NCBI RefSeq assembly: GCF_040372165.1
Contig: NZ_BAABWG010000004.1
Location: 186,001-250,000, forward strand
DNA: 64,000 nt
Source of the DNA: Hydrogenophaga sp040372165
GTDB lineage: Bacteria; Pseudomonadota; Gammaproteobacteria; Burkholderiales; Burkholderiaceae_C
Reading direction: 5' to 3'
A program made the translations under genes and the position numbers. The notes beneath the pieces were generated by a model. The model saw only the letters and a list, made by a program, of their open reading frames with translations, did no database searches and had not been told where the DNA came from. Positions 1 through 8,988 of this stretch are shown here, piece by piece. Position 1 is the first letter of the stretch; each line of letters opens with the position of its first letter.

Positions 1-247
1 CACATGCTATGCCTTGATTTGACGTCGTGTTGTCGGTACGACGACAATTGAAGGGACAACCCTGCTAGGACTTTCCCTAGGCGTTCAAGGCTGTTTGTCT
101 TCCCGATGACAGAAGCGCGGGTAATTGCTTAGCGACGATGTCACCCAAAGGGTTTCACGCGAAGACAACAGGGTTCGGACATCCAAAACGACATCAGAGA
201 CATAGGCCTGCACCCGGCAAAGGGCTGGCCAAAGGCAAGAGGACGAC

Positions 248-973
248 ATGCAGACACTATCTCCGCAACGCAAGGGCTCAGCCCTTCGGCAGCAGGCGCG
301 CCCGCCCTCTTCTGAGGAGCTGTCGGAGATCCCGTGGCTTCAGAACCTGACAGAGGAAGAGCGGTCACGCGTGAGCAACTCGGTGATGGTGACCGAGGCA
401 TTGGCCGGGGACTATGTGTGCCGGTTTGGGCGCCCTGCCACCTACTGGTTCGGATTGCTCGATGGATTGCTCAAGATGAGCAACGATGATTCGCAGGGGC
501 AGGTCGTGACCTTCACCGGGGTGGCGCCGGGAGGCTGGTTTGGCGAAGGCACCGTTCTCAAGCATGAGCACTACCGGTACAACATCCAGGCGCTGCGCAA
601 GAGCCGGGTGGCGGGTATCCCGGTGGAGACGTTTCACTGGTTGCTTGACCATTCCATCGGGTTCAACCGCTTTGTGATGAACCAGCTCAATGAGAGGCTG
701 GGCCAGTTCATTGCCGCCCGGGAAATTGATCGACTGGCCAGTCCTGACCTGCGCGTGGCACGAAACCTGGCGGCACTGTTTCACCCCATGCTCTCTCCCA
801 ACGTGGAAGGGGTATTGCGCATCACACAGCAAGAACTGGCCTACCTGGTGGGCCTGTCGCGCCAGCGGGTCAACGAGGCGTTGACTGCACTTGAACAGCT
901 GGGCTGGATTCAGGTCGAGTACGGTGGCTTGCGGGTGCTCGACATGAAGGCCTTGCGCAGCGGTCAGCTCTGA
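248..973 (+). CDS. Crp/Fnr-family transcriptional regulator
   Basis: 241-residue one-component regulator. An N-terminal cyclic-nucleotide-binding-like beta-roll (about residues 30-150) is followed by a C-terminal winged helix-turn-helix (about 165-235). The recognition helix reads GLSRQRVNEALTALEQLG. Compared with E. coli CRP (SRETVGR) it keeps the first Arg but has Gln and Glu at the next two base-contacting positions, so its DNA specificity probably differs from classic CRP. There are no N-terminal FNR-type cysteines, so an iron-sulfur oxygen sensor is unlikely. The ligand and targets are unknown. The start is ATG 248, preceded by a weak AGAGGA. Its last 10 bases overlap the convergent ABC permease gene. 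Family call is secure; the specific role is not. Confidence 0.88.
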   Translation: MQTLSPQRKGSALRQQARPPSSEELSEIPWLQNLTEEERSRVSNSVMVTEALAGDYVCRFGRPATYWFGLLDGLLKMSNDDSQGQVVTFTGVAPGGWFGEGTVLKHEHYRYNIQALRKSRVAGIPVETFHWLLDHSIGFNRFVMNQLNERLGQFIAAREIDRLASPDLRVARNLAALFHPMLSPNVEGVLRITQQELAYLVGLSRQRVNEALTALEQLGWIQVEYGGLRVLDMKALRSGQL

Positions 974-2292
974 CCTTGGGGTGCAGCATCCGTCTCCGGT
1001 GAGGGGCGGGTTTCTTTCCAGCGCCAGACCAGCAGACTTGCGGCGGCAGCGAAATGCAAGATGGCTGCAATCACCGATCCGCCAGATTTGCCTGCCATCG
1101 GTATCAGCCACTGTACTGGCAATGCCTTGTCGGTGAGCACGATCAGCAGCCATGGGACGATCACCCAGGCGATGGCAAGGTAGGTCAGGAAGGCAAGGCG
1201 GGGACGCCTTGCCTGTGGAGCGAACGCAAAGAAAAGAGCGACGGCGCAATCCCTGGCAATCACCAACACGCTTGACCAGTCCAGGTGCAGCGGCATCCTG
1301 CTCCAGTCGACGGCGGAAGCGGGCGGTGTTTTTGTCGCCAGCCCAACCGTGGCAGCACTTGCCGCCAGAACCAGCATGACGGGCCAGACAGGCAAGGCCT
1401 TGATGGCTTTGGCCGCGCGGCCCTGCTTGAAATGGTTGATCAAGCGTTGCCAATGGCTTCGGGTGTGCGCCTCGGTCATGGCAGACAACATGGCGAAGGC
1501 GAGCGACAGACCGGCGACTGTCTGTGTTGCGCCCCTGATGTCCACTGCCTGCAGATAGCCCAGGCTGTATGTGCTGATCAGCACAACCAGTGCCGGCATG
1601 CCCCACGGCCATTGAGGAACAGCGAGGGCCTGAGCCATGGCGCGCCAGCTGGCAACCAGTCCGCAAAGGGTGGCCAGGATGACCGTGCCCAACAGGTGTT
1701 GCCGGTCAGACAGTTCAAGCGACCACCATTGAGTGGTTTCGTGATTGACATCGACGTAAGAGCGCAGGGAACTCTGGAACACGACGAACAGGATGAGCGG
1801 AAGCAGCCACAGCATGCGGCGTGGCATGGTGCCAGAGAACTGCACGCTCGCGGCCAGATTGATGGCGTGAGCGAACACAGCAAAAAGGATGGCGGCAAAA
1901 AGGCCAGTTGCGGTGTCGCTCCAGGCCTGACCATGGTTGATCATCCCCCAGGCCATGAGCACCAGGCAGATCAGACCGGTATACCAGTGAAACACCGTGG
2001 CGCCGAGCAGCTTGCCCCATGTCATGGCCCAGGGCGTCAGCGCACTCATGCGCTGCTGGTCCCAGGTGTCATCTTGCCGTTCGTCAGAAACGGCTGCGGA
2101 ACTGCTGTAGGCGCCACCGGCCACGGTGAACAGTGCAAACACGATGGCTCCTGCCACCGAGGCGAAATGGGGCAGTTTGTCGCCCATGCTGGCACCCGCT
2201 GCCAGCAAAACCAGTCCAAAGATGGCGGGTACCAGGACCAGGCGCAAGGTGGAGATGTTCAGCCAGAGCAGCCGTTGCAGTTCGGGGTTCAT
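964..2292 (-). CDS. ABC-2-type transporter permease subunit
   Basis: 442-residue polytopic membrane protein with about ten to twelve hydrophobic segments, including the first at residues 13-33. An early cytoplasmic stretch, SDERQDDTWDQQRM, resembles the region after the first helices in ABC-2 permeases. It overlaps the upstream ATPase gene by four bases (ATGA), so the two are translationally coupled and form one exporter. The substrate cannot be read from the sequence. The 3' end overlaps the convergent Crp/Fnr gene by 10 bases. Confidence 0.8.
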   Translation of the reverse strand: MNPELQRLLWLNISTLRLVLVPAIFGLVLLAAGASMGDKLPHFASVAGAIVFALFTVAGGAYSSSAAVSDERQDDTWDQQRMSALTPWAMTWGKLLGATVFHWYTGLICLVLMAWGMINHGQAWSDTATGLFAAILFAVFAHAINLAASVQFSGTMPRRMLWLLPLILFVVFQSSLRSYVDVNHETTQWWSLELSDRQHLLGTVILATLCGLVASWRAMAQALAVPQWPWGMPALVVLISTYSLGYLQAVDIRGATQTVAGLSLAFAMLSAMTEAHTRSHWQRLINHFKQGRAAKAIKALPVWPVMLVLAASAATVGLATKTPPASAVDWSRMPLHLDWSSVLVIARDCAVALFFAFAPQARRPRLAFLTYLAIAWVIVPWLLIVLTDKALPVQWLIPMAGKSGGSVIAAILHFAAAASLLVWRWKETRPSPETDAAPQGQS

Positions 2293-3284
2293 GGCGTTTC
2301 CTCCGCCGCAGGCTGTGGTGGGGTTTCGGCTTGCCGGGCTCGTTGCCTGTCGAGTGAGCGCAGGTAGGACTCCTGCAGGTTCTCCGAGTGGCGCTTGAGT
2401 TCAATGAAGGGGAGCCCGGCACCCACCAGGCCGGCGACCAGGGCCGCCAGATCCTGTGCGTCGCCATGGTGATGAAAGATCATTGATGCCCCTTCCACGG
2501 CAACGTCGTTGACGGCGTCCTGGCTTGACAGCCATGCCAGCGCCGGGCCGACAGACTGCCTAGAAGGGAAGGTGAGCCTGTGCCACACAGGACCCGATTG
2601 TCCGGCGGTTGCTATGGTGTTCAGGGGGCGGTGTTCCAGGACCTTGCCTTGGTCCAGCGCGAGCATGTGGGTTGAATACTCGTCGAGCTCTGCAAGGATA
2701 TGGCTTGAAACCAGCAACGTCATGCCTTCCCGGCTCAGCCCTGTGAACACCTTGGCCAGAGATGAGCGTGCTTCCGGATCGAGACCGTTGGCAGGTTCGT
2801 CGAGCAGGAGAATCTGCGGGGTGTGGACAATGGCTTGCCCGATGGCCAGCCGCTGCCGTTGACCGCGTGACAAAGTCCCGGCCTTGGCCTCGAGCTTCTC
2901 TGTCAGCTGTACTTTCTCCGTTGTCTCCAGCACGGCGGTCCTTGCTGCCTCGCTGGAAATGCCGCGGGATCTCGCCGCATAGGTCAGTGCCTGTTTGACG
3001 GAAAGGTCCTGATAGACACCGAAGGCGTCGGAGAGGTAACCCATCAGCTTGTGAGCATTGCGCGGATTCTCGTGAACGTCCAGCTCACCAATGTGGATGG
3101 CGCCTGACACGGGCGTCTCCAGCGCCGCGATGCATCGGAGCAAGGTGGTTTTGCCGGCACCGTTGGGCCCGACAAGCGCAGTGACGGAGCCTCGCTCGAT
3201 CCGTGCATTGAGGCCTTTGAGTGCGCGAAAGCCCGGGTAGTCGTATACGAGGTTGCGGATGTCGATCAATGGCACTGTGGACAT
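2289..3284 (-). CDS. ABC transporter ATP-binding protein
   Basis: 331-residue ATPase with Walker A GPNGAGKTT, signature LSRGQRQRLAIG and Walker B ILLLDEPANGLDP, followed by a switch His in SSHILAE. The roughly 110-residue C-terminal extension beyond the nucleotide-binding domain is typical of CcmA/NatA-type exporter ATPases. It is the first gene of a two-gene operon with the permease, sharing ATGA at 2289-2292. It probably powers export of a lipid, peptide or drug-like substrate. It is divergent from the pseudouridine synthase gene. Confidence 0.9.
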   Translation of the reverse strand: MSTVPLIDIRNLVYDYPGFRALKGLNARIERGSVTALVGPNGAGKTTLLRCIAALETPVSGAIHIGELDVHENPRNAHKLMGYLSDAFGVYQDLSVKQALTYAARSRGISSEAARTAVLETTEKVQLTEKLEAKAGTLSRGQRQRLAIGQAIVHTPQILLLDEPANGLDPEARSSLAKVFTGLSREGMTLLVSSHILAELDEYSTHMLALDQGKVLEHRPLNTIATAGQSGPVWHRLTFPSRQSVGPALAWLSSQDAVNDVAVEGASMIFHHHGDAQDLAALVAGLVGAGLPFIELKRHSENLQESYLRSLDRQRARQAETPPQPAAEETP

Positions 3285-3480
3285 GCTGGCAGCTCTTCAG
3301 AACAGCACGGGTGAAGCCGTGATACCGGGCGCAAGGTGCTGTCTGCGGCTGCCCGATCGCCCTCCCTGTGCATGGCAGGCCGTTTTTTTCCGGGCCTGAT
3401 GCATGAAATTAGTGCTTTGGATTGTGTCACAGGGTCTCGAACAAGCGTCAGTGCCGCGAGAATCTGGGATGATTCGGGGT

Positions 3481-5112
3481 ATGACTGAAAAACCGAAGAC
3501 GCTCAAGCTCAAAGCCGCTCCTCCCAACCCGGAAAGCCCGGAAGGCGAAGGTGCATCTGGCGGCAAAGGTCGACGCTCAAGCGTCCGGCCGAAAGGGCCG
3601 GCGCGCGCCAAGTCGGTGTCGCAGTTTCAGGCCGAAAGGGCGGAGCGGGAAGAGCGCAAGGCAGCTTTTCGCGAAGCACAGGGCTGGGGCCCCGAATCCG
3701 ACGGCCGGAGTGAGCGACAGGATCGTGGCGATCGGAAACCACCTCGTGGCAGCCGGCCGGACGACCGTTTTGGCAATGATCGGCGGCGAGACGACGGCCC
3801 TGGCCGCGGTTTCAATCGCGGCGACAGGCGCGATGACCGGGGAGGAGATGCGCCTCGCCGTGATCGACCACCCAGAGATACCGATTTTCGTGACCGACCA
3901 CGCCGCAGCGAAGGTCCTGCGCGCGGCCCACGCTCAGACCGCTCAGACAGCTTTGAGCGCAGGGACAGGGGGGGCAGAAACGATCGCCGCGATGGGGGGC
4001 CGCGCAATGACAGAGGCGGTGACTGGGGCGATCGTCGGGAGCGTCCCGCACGCTTCGACCGATCCGAACGGTCAGATGCGCCTGGGCGCTCTGACCGCAA
4101 TGACCGCGGGGGACGGTTCGAGCGGAACAATGACCGCTTCGACCGTGGAGATCGGTCTGGCCGGCCGCCCCGCAGGCGCGATGCCGACGACCGTCGGGAC
4201 CGCCCGGACCGTTCAGCCGGGCCACGCAGGGATTCGGGCGGCTATGGCGATCGGAAGGCCGGTCCCCGCGGCCCACGTTCAGACGCTGGGCAAAGGAAGC
4301 CTGCTCGTTCGGGCGATGGGCCGCGCGAGGGCGTTCGCCTGAACAAGCGCCTGGCCGAAGAAGGCCAGTGCTCGCGGCGAGAAGCGGACGAATGGATCGA
4401 CCAGGGCTGGGTGCTGGTCAACGGCAAGGTCGCCCGCGTGGGGCAGATGGTGTTGCCCGAAGACCAGGTGGAAGTCTCGTCCAAGGCGCAGCAGCGCCAG
4501 TCGCGCCAGGTGACCATCCTGATCCACAAACCGGTGGGCTATGTGAGTGGCCAGGCCGAAGATGGCTATGAGAATGCTGCCGTGCTGGTCAAGCCTGAGA
4601 ACCTGTGGCGTTCGGCGCCGGGCAGCGAGCAGGCACCCAAATGGCATGCATCGCACGGCAAAGGGTTGGCGCCGGCTGGGCGGCTGGACATCGACTCCAC
4701 CGGCTTGCTGGTGCTGACGCAGGACGGCCGCGTGGCCCGCACGCTGATCGGCGAAGACTCCGATGTGGAGAAAGAGTACCTGGTGCGGGTGCAGTGGGCG
4801 CCGAACGGACCCAGGGGGGCAGGCGTGGTGGAGACCGACGTTCAATCGGTGTTCCCCGAGGACCAGCTGGCCTTGCTTCGCCACGGCTTGTCGCTGGATG
4901 ATCAACCGCTCAAACCCGCGCAAGTGGACTGGCAGAACCCGGAGCAGCTGCGCTTTGTGCTCAAGGAAGGCAAGAAACGCCAGATTCGCCGCATGTGCGA
5001 GCAGGTGGGCCTGCATGTGGTGGGGCTCAAGCGCATCCGCATGGGCAAGGTGGTGCTGGGCAACTTGCCGGTGGGGCAGTGGCGCTACTTGGGGCCGAAC
5101 GAGCAGTTCTAA
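3481..5112 (+). CDS. RsuA/RluB/RluF-family rRNA pseudouridine synthase with long Arg/Asp-rich N-terminal tail
   Basis: Isomerises a uridine in rRNA to pseudouridine. With the start at ATG 3481 it is 543 residues. Residues from about 50 to 285 are a low-complexity tail built from RDR, GDR, RSDR and RGG-like units. An S4 RNA-binding domain follows (RLNKRLAEEGQCSRREADEWI), then the catalytic domain with GRLDIDSTGLLVLT (catalytic Asp) and KEGKKRQIRRMCEQVGL. The motif details resemble RluF/RluE more than RluB, but the target uridine is not determinable here. An upstream in-frame ATG at 3403 adds 26 unconserved residues and is rejected. E. coli homologues are 200-300 residues, so the tail nearly doubles the protein. 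Confidence 0.9.
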   Translation: MTEKPKTLKLKAAPPNPESPEGEGASGGKGRRSSVRPKGPARAKSVSQFQAERAEREERKAAFREAQGWGPESDGRSERQDRGDRKPPRGSRPDDRFGNDRRRDDGPGRGFNRGDRRDDRGGDAPRRDRPPRDTDFRDRPRRSEGPARGPRSDRSDSFERRDRGGRNDRRDGGPRNDRGGDWGDRRERPARFDRSERSDAPGRSDRNDRGGRFERNNDRFDRGDRSGRPPRRRDADDRRDRPDRSAGPRRDSGGYGDRKAGPRGPRSDAGQRKPARSGDGPREGVRLNKRLAEEGQCSRREADEWIDQGWVLVNGKVARVGQMVLPEDQVEVSSKAQQRQSRQVTILIHKPVGYVSGQAEDGYENAAVLVKPENLWRSAPGSEQAPKWHASHGKGLAPAGRLDIDSTGLLVLTQDGRVARTLIGEDSDVEKEYLVRVQWAPNGPRGAGVVETDVQSVFPEDQLALLRHGLSLDDQPLKPAQVDWQNPEQLRFVLKEGKKRQIRRMCEQVGLHVVGLKRIRMGKVVLGNLPVGQWRYLGPNEQF

Positions 5113-5142
5113 CTGCCTGCAACGGGTGGTGCTGCCACCTGG

Positions 5143-5170
5143 CTTGAAAATGGCGGATGCGGCCTCAAGT
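5143..5170 (+). promoter_or_regulatory. Candidate sigma-32 heat-shock promoter for htpG
   Basis: CTTGAAA at 5143-5149 matches the sigma-32 -35 consensus exactly. After 13 bases, CCTCAAGT at 5163-5170 is a partial (5 of 8) match to the -10 consensus CCCCATWT. It lies about 135 bases before the htpG start, consistent with HtpG being a classical sigma-32 regulon member. The -10 match is poor, so this is a suggestion only. Confidence 0.35.
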
Positions 5171-5229
5171 GGTTGGGGTCGTTCGAGCGCAGAGCATCGC
5201 CAGCGGGAGGCTGGGCGAATGCTGCGCCG

Positions 5230-5246
5230 GGCCGCCTGAGGCGGCC
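5230..5246. repeat. 7-bp inverted repeat in the htpG leader
   Basis: GGCCGCC and GGCGGCC are separated by TGA, giving a very stable G+C hairpin about 56 bases before the htpG start codon. There is no T-run after it, so it is not a standard Rho-independent terminator of the upstream synthase gene. It could be a 5'-UTR structure of htpG. Confidence 0.5.
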
Positions 5247-5302
5247 AGCGTCACTCTTTCATCCATTTCATTGACCCTGACATTGGACAGAACCGAACTG
5301 CC

Positions 5303-7249
5303 ATGAGCAAACAGACCCTGAACTTTCAGGCTGAGGTTGCACAACTGCTGCACCTCGTGACCCATTCGCTGTATTCCAACAAAGAGATTTTTCTGCGCGA
5401 GCTGATCTCCAACGCGTCTGACGCTTGCGACAAGCTGCGTTTTGAGGCGCTGAACAACGACGCGCTGTTCGAGGACAGCCCGAACCTTGAAGTGCGGGTG
5501 GCGTACGACAAGGAAGCGCGCACCATCACCATCACCGACAACGGCATCGGCCTGAGCCAGGCGGAAGCGGTGGAGCACCTGGGCACGATCGCCAAGAGCG
5601 GCACGCGCGATTTCATGAGTCACCTCTCTGGCGACCAGAAAAAAGATGCCCAGCTCATTGGCCAGTTTGGCGTGGGCTTCTACTCCGGCTTCATCGTGGC
5701 TGACCGCATCACGGTGGAGTCGCGCCGGGCCGGATTGCCCGCTGCTGAAGGTGTACGCTGGGCCAGCGGTGGCACGGGCGACTTCGAGGTGGAGACGATT
5801 GAGCGTGCCGCGCGTGGCACCAGTGTCATCCTGCACTTGCGCGAAGACGCTACCGAATACCTCAGCCACTTCAAGCTCAAGCAGATCATTGGCCGCTACT
5901 CGGACCACATCAGCCTGCCCATCCTGATGCAGAAAGAGGAGTGGGACCAGGAGAAGAGCGAGTATGTGCTTCAGGACGATTGGGAGGCCGTCAACTCGGC
6001 CTCTGCACTGTGGACGCGTACCAAGAAGGACGTGACCGACGAGCAGTACATCGACTTCTACAAGAACATCAGCTACGACCAGGAAGCGCCGCTGGCCTGG
6101 AGCCACAACCGCGTGGAAGGCAGCACCGAATACACGCAACTGCTCTACATCCCGGGCAAGGCGCCCATGGATTTGTGGAATCGCGAGCACAAGTCGGGCC
6201 TGAAGCTGTACGTCAAGCGCGTGTTCATCATGGACGAGGCCGAGAGCCTGTTGCCAAGCTATCTGCGCTGGGTCAAGGGCGTGGTTGACTCCAGCGACTT
6301 GCCGCTGAACGTGAGCCGTGAGTTGCTGCAGGAAAGCCGCGACGTGAAAGCGATTCGCGAGGGCAACACCCGCCGCATCCTGTCCATGCTGGAAGACATG
6401 GCGCGCAAGAATGCCTTGCCCGAAACCGCGGCAACCGAAGGCAGCGACGACGTGACCGATGTGGTCAGCGAAGAGGACAAAGCGGCGATCGGCAAGTATG
6501 ACCGCTTCTATGGCGAGTTCGGCGCCGTTCTCAAGGAAGGTCTGGGCGAAGATTTCGGCAACCGCGAAAAGCTGGCCAAGTTGCTGCGCTACGCCTCCAC
6601 CGAAAGCGATGCCGTGACGGTGAGCCTGGCCGATTACAAGGCCCGCATGAAGGAAGGCCAGAAGGCGATTTATTACATCACCGCCGATTCACTGGCAGCC
6701 GCCAAGAACAGCCCGCAGCTGGAGCTGTTCCGCAAGAAAGGCATTGAAGTCCTCTTGATGACTGACCGTATCGACGAGTGGGCGGCGTCATTCCTGACCG
6801 ACTTCGACGGCACTCCGCTGCAAAGCGTGGCCAAAGGTGCGGTGGATCTGGGCGACCTGCAGGACGAAGAAGAAAAGAAGGCGGCCGAAGCCGCTGCCGA
6901 GACCTTCAAGCCGGTGCTGGACAAACTCAAGGAAAGCCTCAAGGACAAGGCCAAGGACGTGCGCGTGACCTCGCGACTGGTGGACTCGCCTGCCTGCCTG
7001 GTGGTGGAAGACGGCGAATACTCCACCCAGCTCGCCCGTTTGCTCAAGCAGGCGGGCCAGGCAGCGCCACAGGTCAAGCCGATTCTGGAAGTGAACGTCG
7101 ACCACGCCCTGATCAAGAAGCTTGAGGGCAGTGAGGCGCAGTTCGATGATCTGGCGCATATCCTGTTCGATCAGGCGCTGCTGGCCGAGGGCGGGCTGCC
7201 GGAAGATCCGGCGGCCTACGTGCGCCGGGTCAACGCCATGCTGGCCTGA
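5303..7249 (+). CDS. htpG: HtpG, Hsp90-family molecular chaperone
   Basis: Cytoplasmic ATP-dependent chaperone homodimer that remodels client proteins with DnaK. 648 residues, close to the family norm of about 625. The GHKL ATP-binding domain is complete: LISNASDACDKLRFEAL, TDNGIGLSQAEA, GTIAKSGT and GQFGVGFYSGF. The middle-domain catalytic Arg region (SDLPLNVSRELLQES) and the C-terminal dimerisation domain are intact. A candidate heat-shock promoter and a leader hairpin precede it, and a strong terminator follows at 7343. Confidence 0.98.
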   Translation: MSKQTLNFQAEVAQLLHLVTHSLYSNKEIFLRELISNASDACDKLRFEALNNDALFEDSPNLEVRVAYDKEARTITITDNGIGLSQAEAVEHLGTIAKSGTRDFMSHLSGDQKKDAQLIGQFGVGFYSGFIVADRITVESRRAGLPAAEGVRWASGGTGDFEVETIERAARGTSVILHLREDATEYLSHFKLKQIIGRYSDHISLPILMQKEEWDQEKSEYVLQDDWEAVNSASALWTRTKKDVTDEQYIDFYKNISYDQEAPLAWSHNRVEGSTEYTQLLYIPGKAPMDLWNREHKSGLKLYVKRVFIMDEAESLLPSYLRWVKGVVDSSDLPLNVSRELLQESRDVKAIREGNTRRILSMLEDMARKNALPETAATEGSDDVTDVVSEEDKAAIGKYDRFYGEFGAVLKEGLGEDFGNREKLAKLLRYASTESDAVTVSLADYKARMKEGQKAIYYITADSLAAAKNSPQLELFRKKGIEVLLMTDRIDEWAASFLTDFDGTPLQSVAKGAVDLGDLQDEEEKKAAEAAAETFKPVLDKLKESLKDKAKDVRVTSRLVDSPACLVVEDGEYSTQLARLLKQAGQAAPQVKPILEVNVDHALIKKLEGSEAQFDDLAHILFDQALLAEGGLPEDPAAYVRRVNAMLA

Positions 7250-7342
7250 AAAAGAGAATGGGGGCAGGCCGCGAACCACCGCTCACATGTCGGCGTGGGA
7301 TGTGATCACGCTCATGTACGCCAACTCCTTGTTCGATAGCAA

Positions 7343-7387
7343 AAAGACCGTCAGTCCTGCGTTCAGGCGACTGACGGTCTTTTTTTG
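7343..7387 (+). terminator. Rho-independent terminator after htpG
   Basis: A 14-bp stem, AAAGACCGTCAGTC pairing with GACTGACGGTCTTT, is separated by a 12-base loop and runs into a T tract. It sits about 95 bases after the htpG stop and separates htpG from the phc operon. The A-run on the 5' side makes it potentially bidirectional. Confidence 0.92.
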
Positions 7388-7569
7388 TGCGTTCACGTCA
7401 CATTGGTCACGGTTGTGGCTCTTGGCGCATGGTAAAAATCCTCACAGGGTGGAACTGTCGCAAAAGAGCTTTGCCGCATACACTCAGTCGTCGTGTTTGG
7501 TACCGGTTGGTTCCAAATCTGCCAGATGGGCTGTGCTGAGGCGCAAGCCCGATTACCAGCTTCGATAAC

Positions 7570-8988
7570 GTGCAACCACAGCGTCCCTTCGATCCCGTCA
7601 TCACATTCAAGAACAGCCAGGGAGAGACGGCAAGAGGCACATTGACCAGCGTGCAGCGGCGTTCGCTGGTCATGGAGATATACAACCCTCATTCGATTGT
7701 TCAGGTCAGTGAGGTGCTGCAGGACTTGACGGTTCGCGCTGGCGAGAAGCCCGTTTACACGGGCAAGGGCGTCGTCGTCAGCCTGCTCAATACCGGTTTG
7801 ATGGCCGTGGCTTCCGTGACGCTGATTGATGAATGGAAGGAGCTCAATGCCTTTGCATCGAACGCGGATGAAGCGGGCGAGGAAGCATTGCGCTTTGTGC
7901 AGGACTGGGAAGACCGGTTCAAGATCCGGCAGAGCTATCAAGTGGTGGTCAGCGAGTTGCGCACCTTCTTGTCGGAGACGTCCAGGTGGATTGATCAGGC
8001 CGACCTGGTCGAAACACTTCCGAAGGAGCTGACCGGACAGTTGAGAGACGATGTGTTCTGGGCGATCGCTGCTCCGCTGATGCGCAAGGGGAAGGAATAC
8101 CTGGACCGACTGGAAGTGGAAGCGGCAGCGCTGACACCGGAAGAATCACTTCCGCACCGCATGTATGCGCAGACAGCGCTTCACCCCTTGATTCTTCGCG
8201 CGCCCTTTGTCTATCGAACCTTTGCGAAGCCCTTGGGATACGCGGGTGACTATGAAATGGTCAATCAGATCCTGGGGAACCCAAGACAAGGCGAGACGAC
8301 CTACATACAAGTCGTCAATGCAACTTTCTTGAGAGCGGCTGTCGCTCAAGCGCACCGCAACCGGATCGGCTTTCTCATCGAGTTTCTGGAGCAGGCGATC
8401 GCGCAAGGAGCGGCTGAAGGCAGGAAGATCAGGATTCTCAACGTCGGCTGTGGACCGGCAGGCGAGATTCAGCAGCTGATTGCCAGTGACCGTGATCTCG
8501 GCAACCTCCACTTCACTCTTCTGGACTTCAGCGACGTCACCCTGAACTACACCAGGGAAAAGCTCCAGTCTCTCCAGGCCGAGCACGGCAGAGAGCTGAC
8601 AGTCGACTTCATCCAGGAGTCTGTGCACAACCTTCTCAAAAAGCCGGCGCGCGAGAAAGCTGCAAGCAGCGATGTACCTCCCTATGATTTTGTCTACTGT
8701 GCAGGGCTCTTTGATTACTTGTCAGACAAAGTTTGTTCGCGCCTGATCCGGTACTTCATGGCGGCCAGCCGCCCGGGTGGCAAGATGCTGCTGACCAATG
8801 TTCATAAAGACAACCCCGAGCGCCACGGCATGGAACATTTGCTGGAGTGGCACCTGATCTATCGAAACGAAGAAGACATGGAGGGTCTTGTCGGCGGTCT
8901 GGGAATGCGTCCGCGTCTTTGGACGGATCCCACAGGCGTGAATGTGTTTTCCGAAAGTTCTGTGCCAACAGGTGAATCCAGTGTCTGA
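7570..8988 (+). CDS. phcB: PhcB-like SAM-dependent methyltransferase (3-hydroxy fatty acid methyl ester signal synthase)
   Basis: In Ralstonia, PhcB methylates a 3-hydroxy fatty acid to make the quorum-sensing signal 3-OH-PAME or 3-OH-MAME. This 472-residue protein has an N-terminal PilZ-like beta domain (about residues 10-90, RRSLVMEIYNP), a helical linker, the family-typical KPLGYAGDYEMVNQIL (220-235), and a class I methyltransferase fold with motif I ILNVGCGPAGEI (289-300). The start is GTG 7570; an in-frame stop lies 33 bases upstream and no good Shine-Dalgarno is visible. It is the first gene of a four-gene operon whose order matches phcBSRQ, which is the strongest support for the name. 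The acyl chain of the product cannot be predicted. Confidence 0.85.
   Translation: MQPQRPFDPVITFKNSQGETARGTLTSVQRRSLVMEIYNPHSIVQVSEVLQDLTVRAGEKPVYTGKGVVVSLLNTGLMAVASVTLIDEWKELNAFASNADEAGEEALRFVQDWEDRFKIRQSYQVVVSELRTFLSETSRWIDQADLVETLPKELTGQLRDDVFWAIAAPLMRKGKEYLDRLEVEAAALTPEESLPHRMYAQTALHPLILRAPFVYRTFAKPLGYAGDYEMVNQILGNPRQGETTYIQVVNATFLRAAVAQAHRNRIGFLIEFLEQAIAQGAAEGRKIRILNVGCGPAGEIQQLIASDRDLGNLHFTLLDFSDVTLNYTREKLQSLQAEHGRELTVDFIQESVHNLLKKPAREKAASSDVPPYDFVYCAGLFDYLSDKVCSRLIRYFMAASRPGGKMLLTNVHKDNPERHGMEHLLEWHLIYRNEEDMEGLVGGLGMRPRLWTDPTGVNVFSESSVPTGESSV

Noticed and set aside
30..47. TTGTCG/CGACAA inverted repeat at the left edge
   Set aside because: Only 6 bp, embedded in several overlapping short repeats, about 200 bases from the Crp/Fnr gene; not distinguishable from chance.
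365..1666. 433-residue minus-strand frame across the Crp/Fnr gene and the ABC permease end
   Set aside because: It spans two well-supported genes in the wrong frame and has no domain or initiation signal.
3376..3398. CAGGCC/GGCCTG hairpin between the ABC ATPase and the pseudouridine synthase
   Set aside because: Short stem, the T-run is in the loop rather than after the stem, and both flanking genes diverge from it, so it is not a terminator.
5165..6190. 341-residue open frame antisense to htpG
   Set aside because: It is the shadow of htpG codon usage; no ribosome site, no recognisable domain, and the sense strand is a secure Hsp90 gene.
7388..7569. A lux-box or CRP-like dyad upstream of phcB
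   Set aside because: I looked for the CTGTCA/TGACAG and TGTGA-N6-TCACA patterns in this gap and found neither, so the phc operon is not tied to the ketone locus by these sites.
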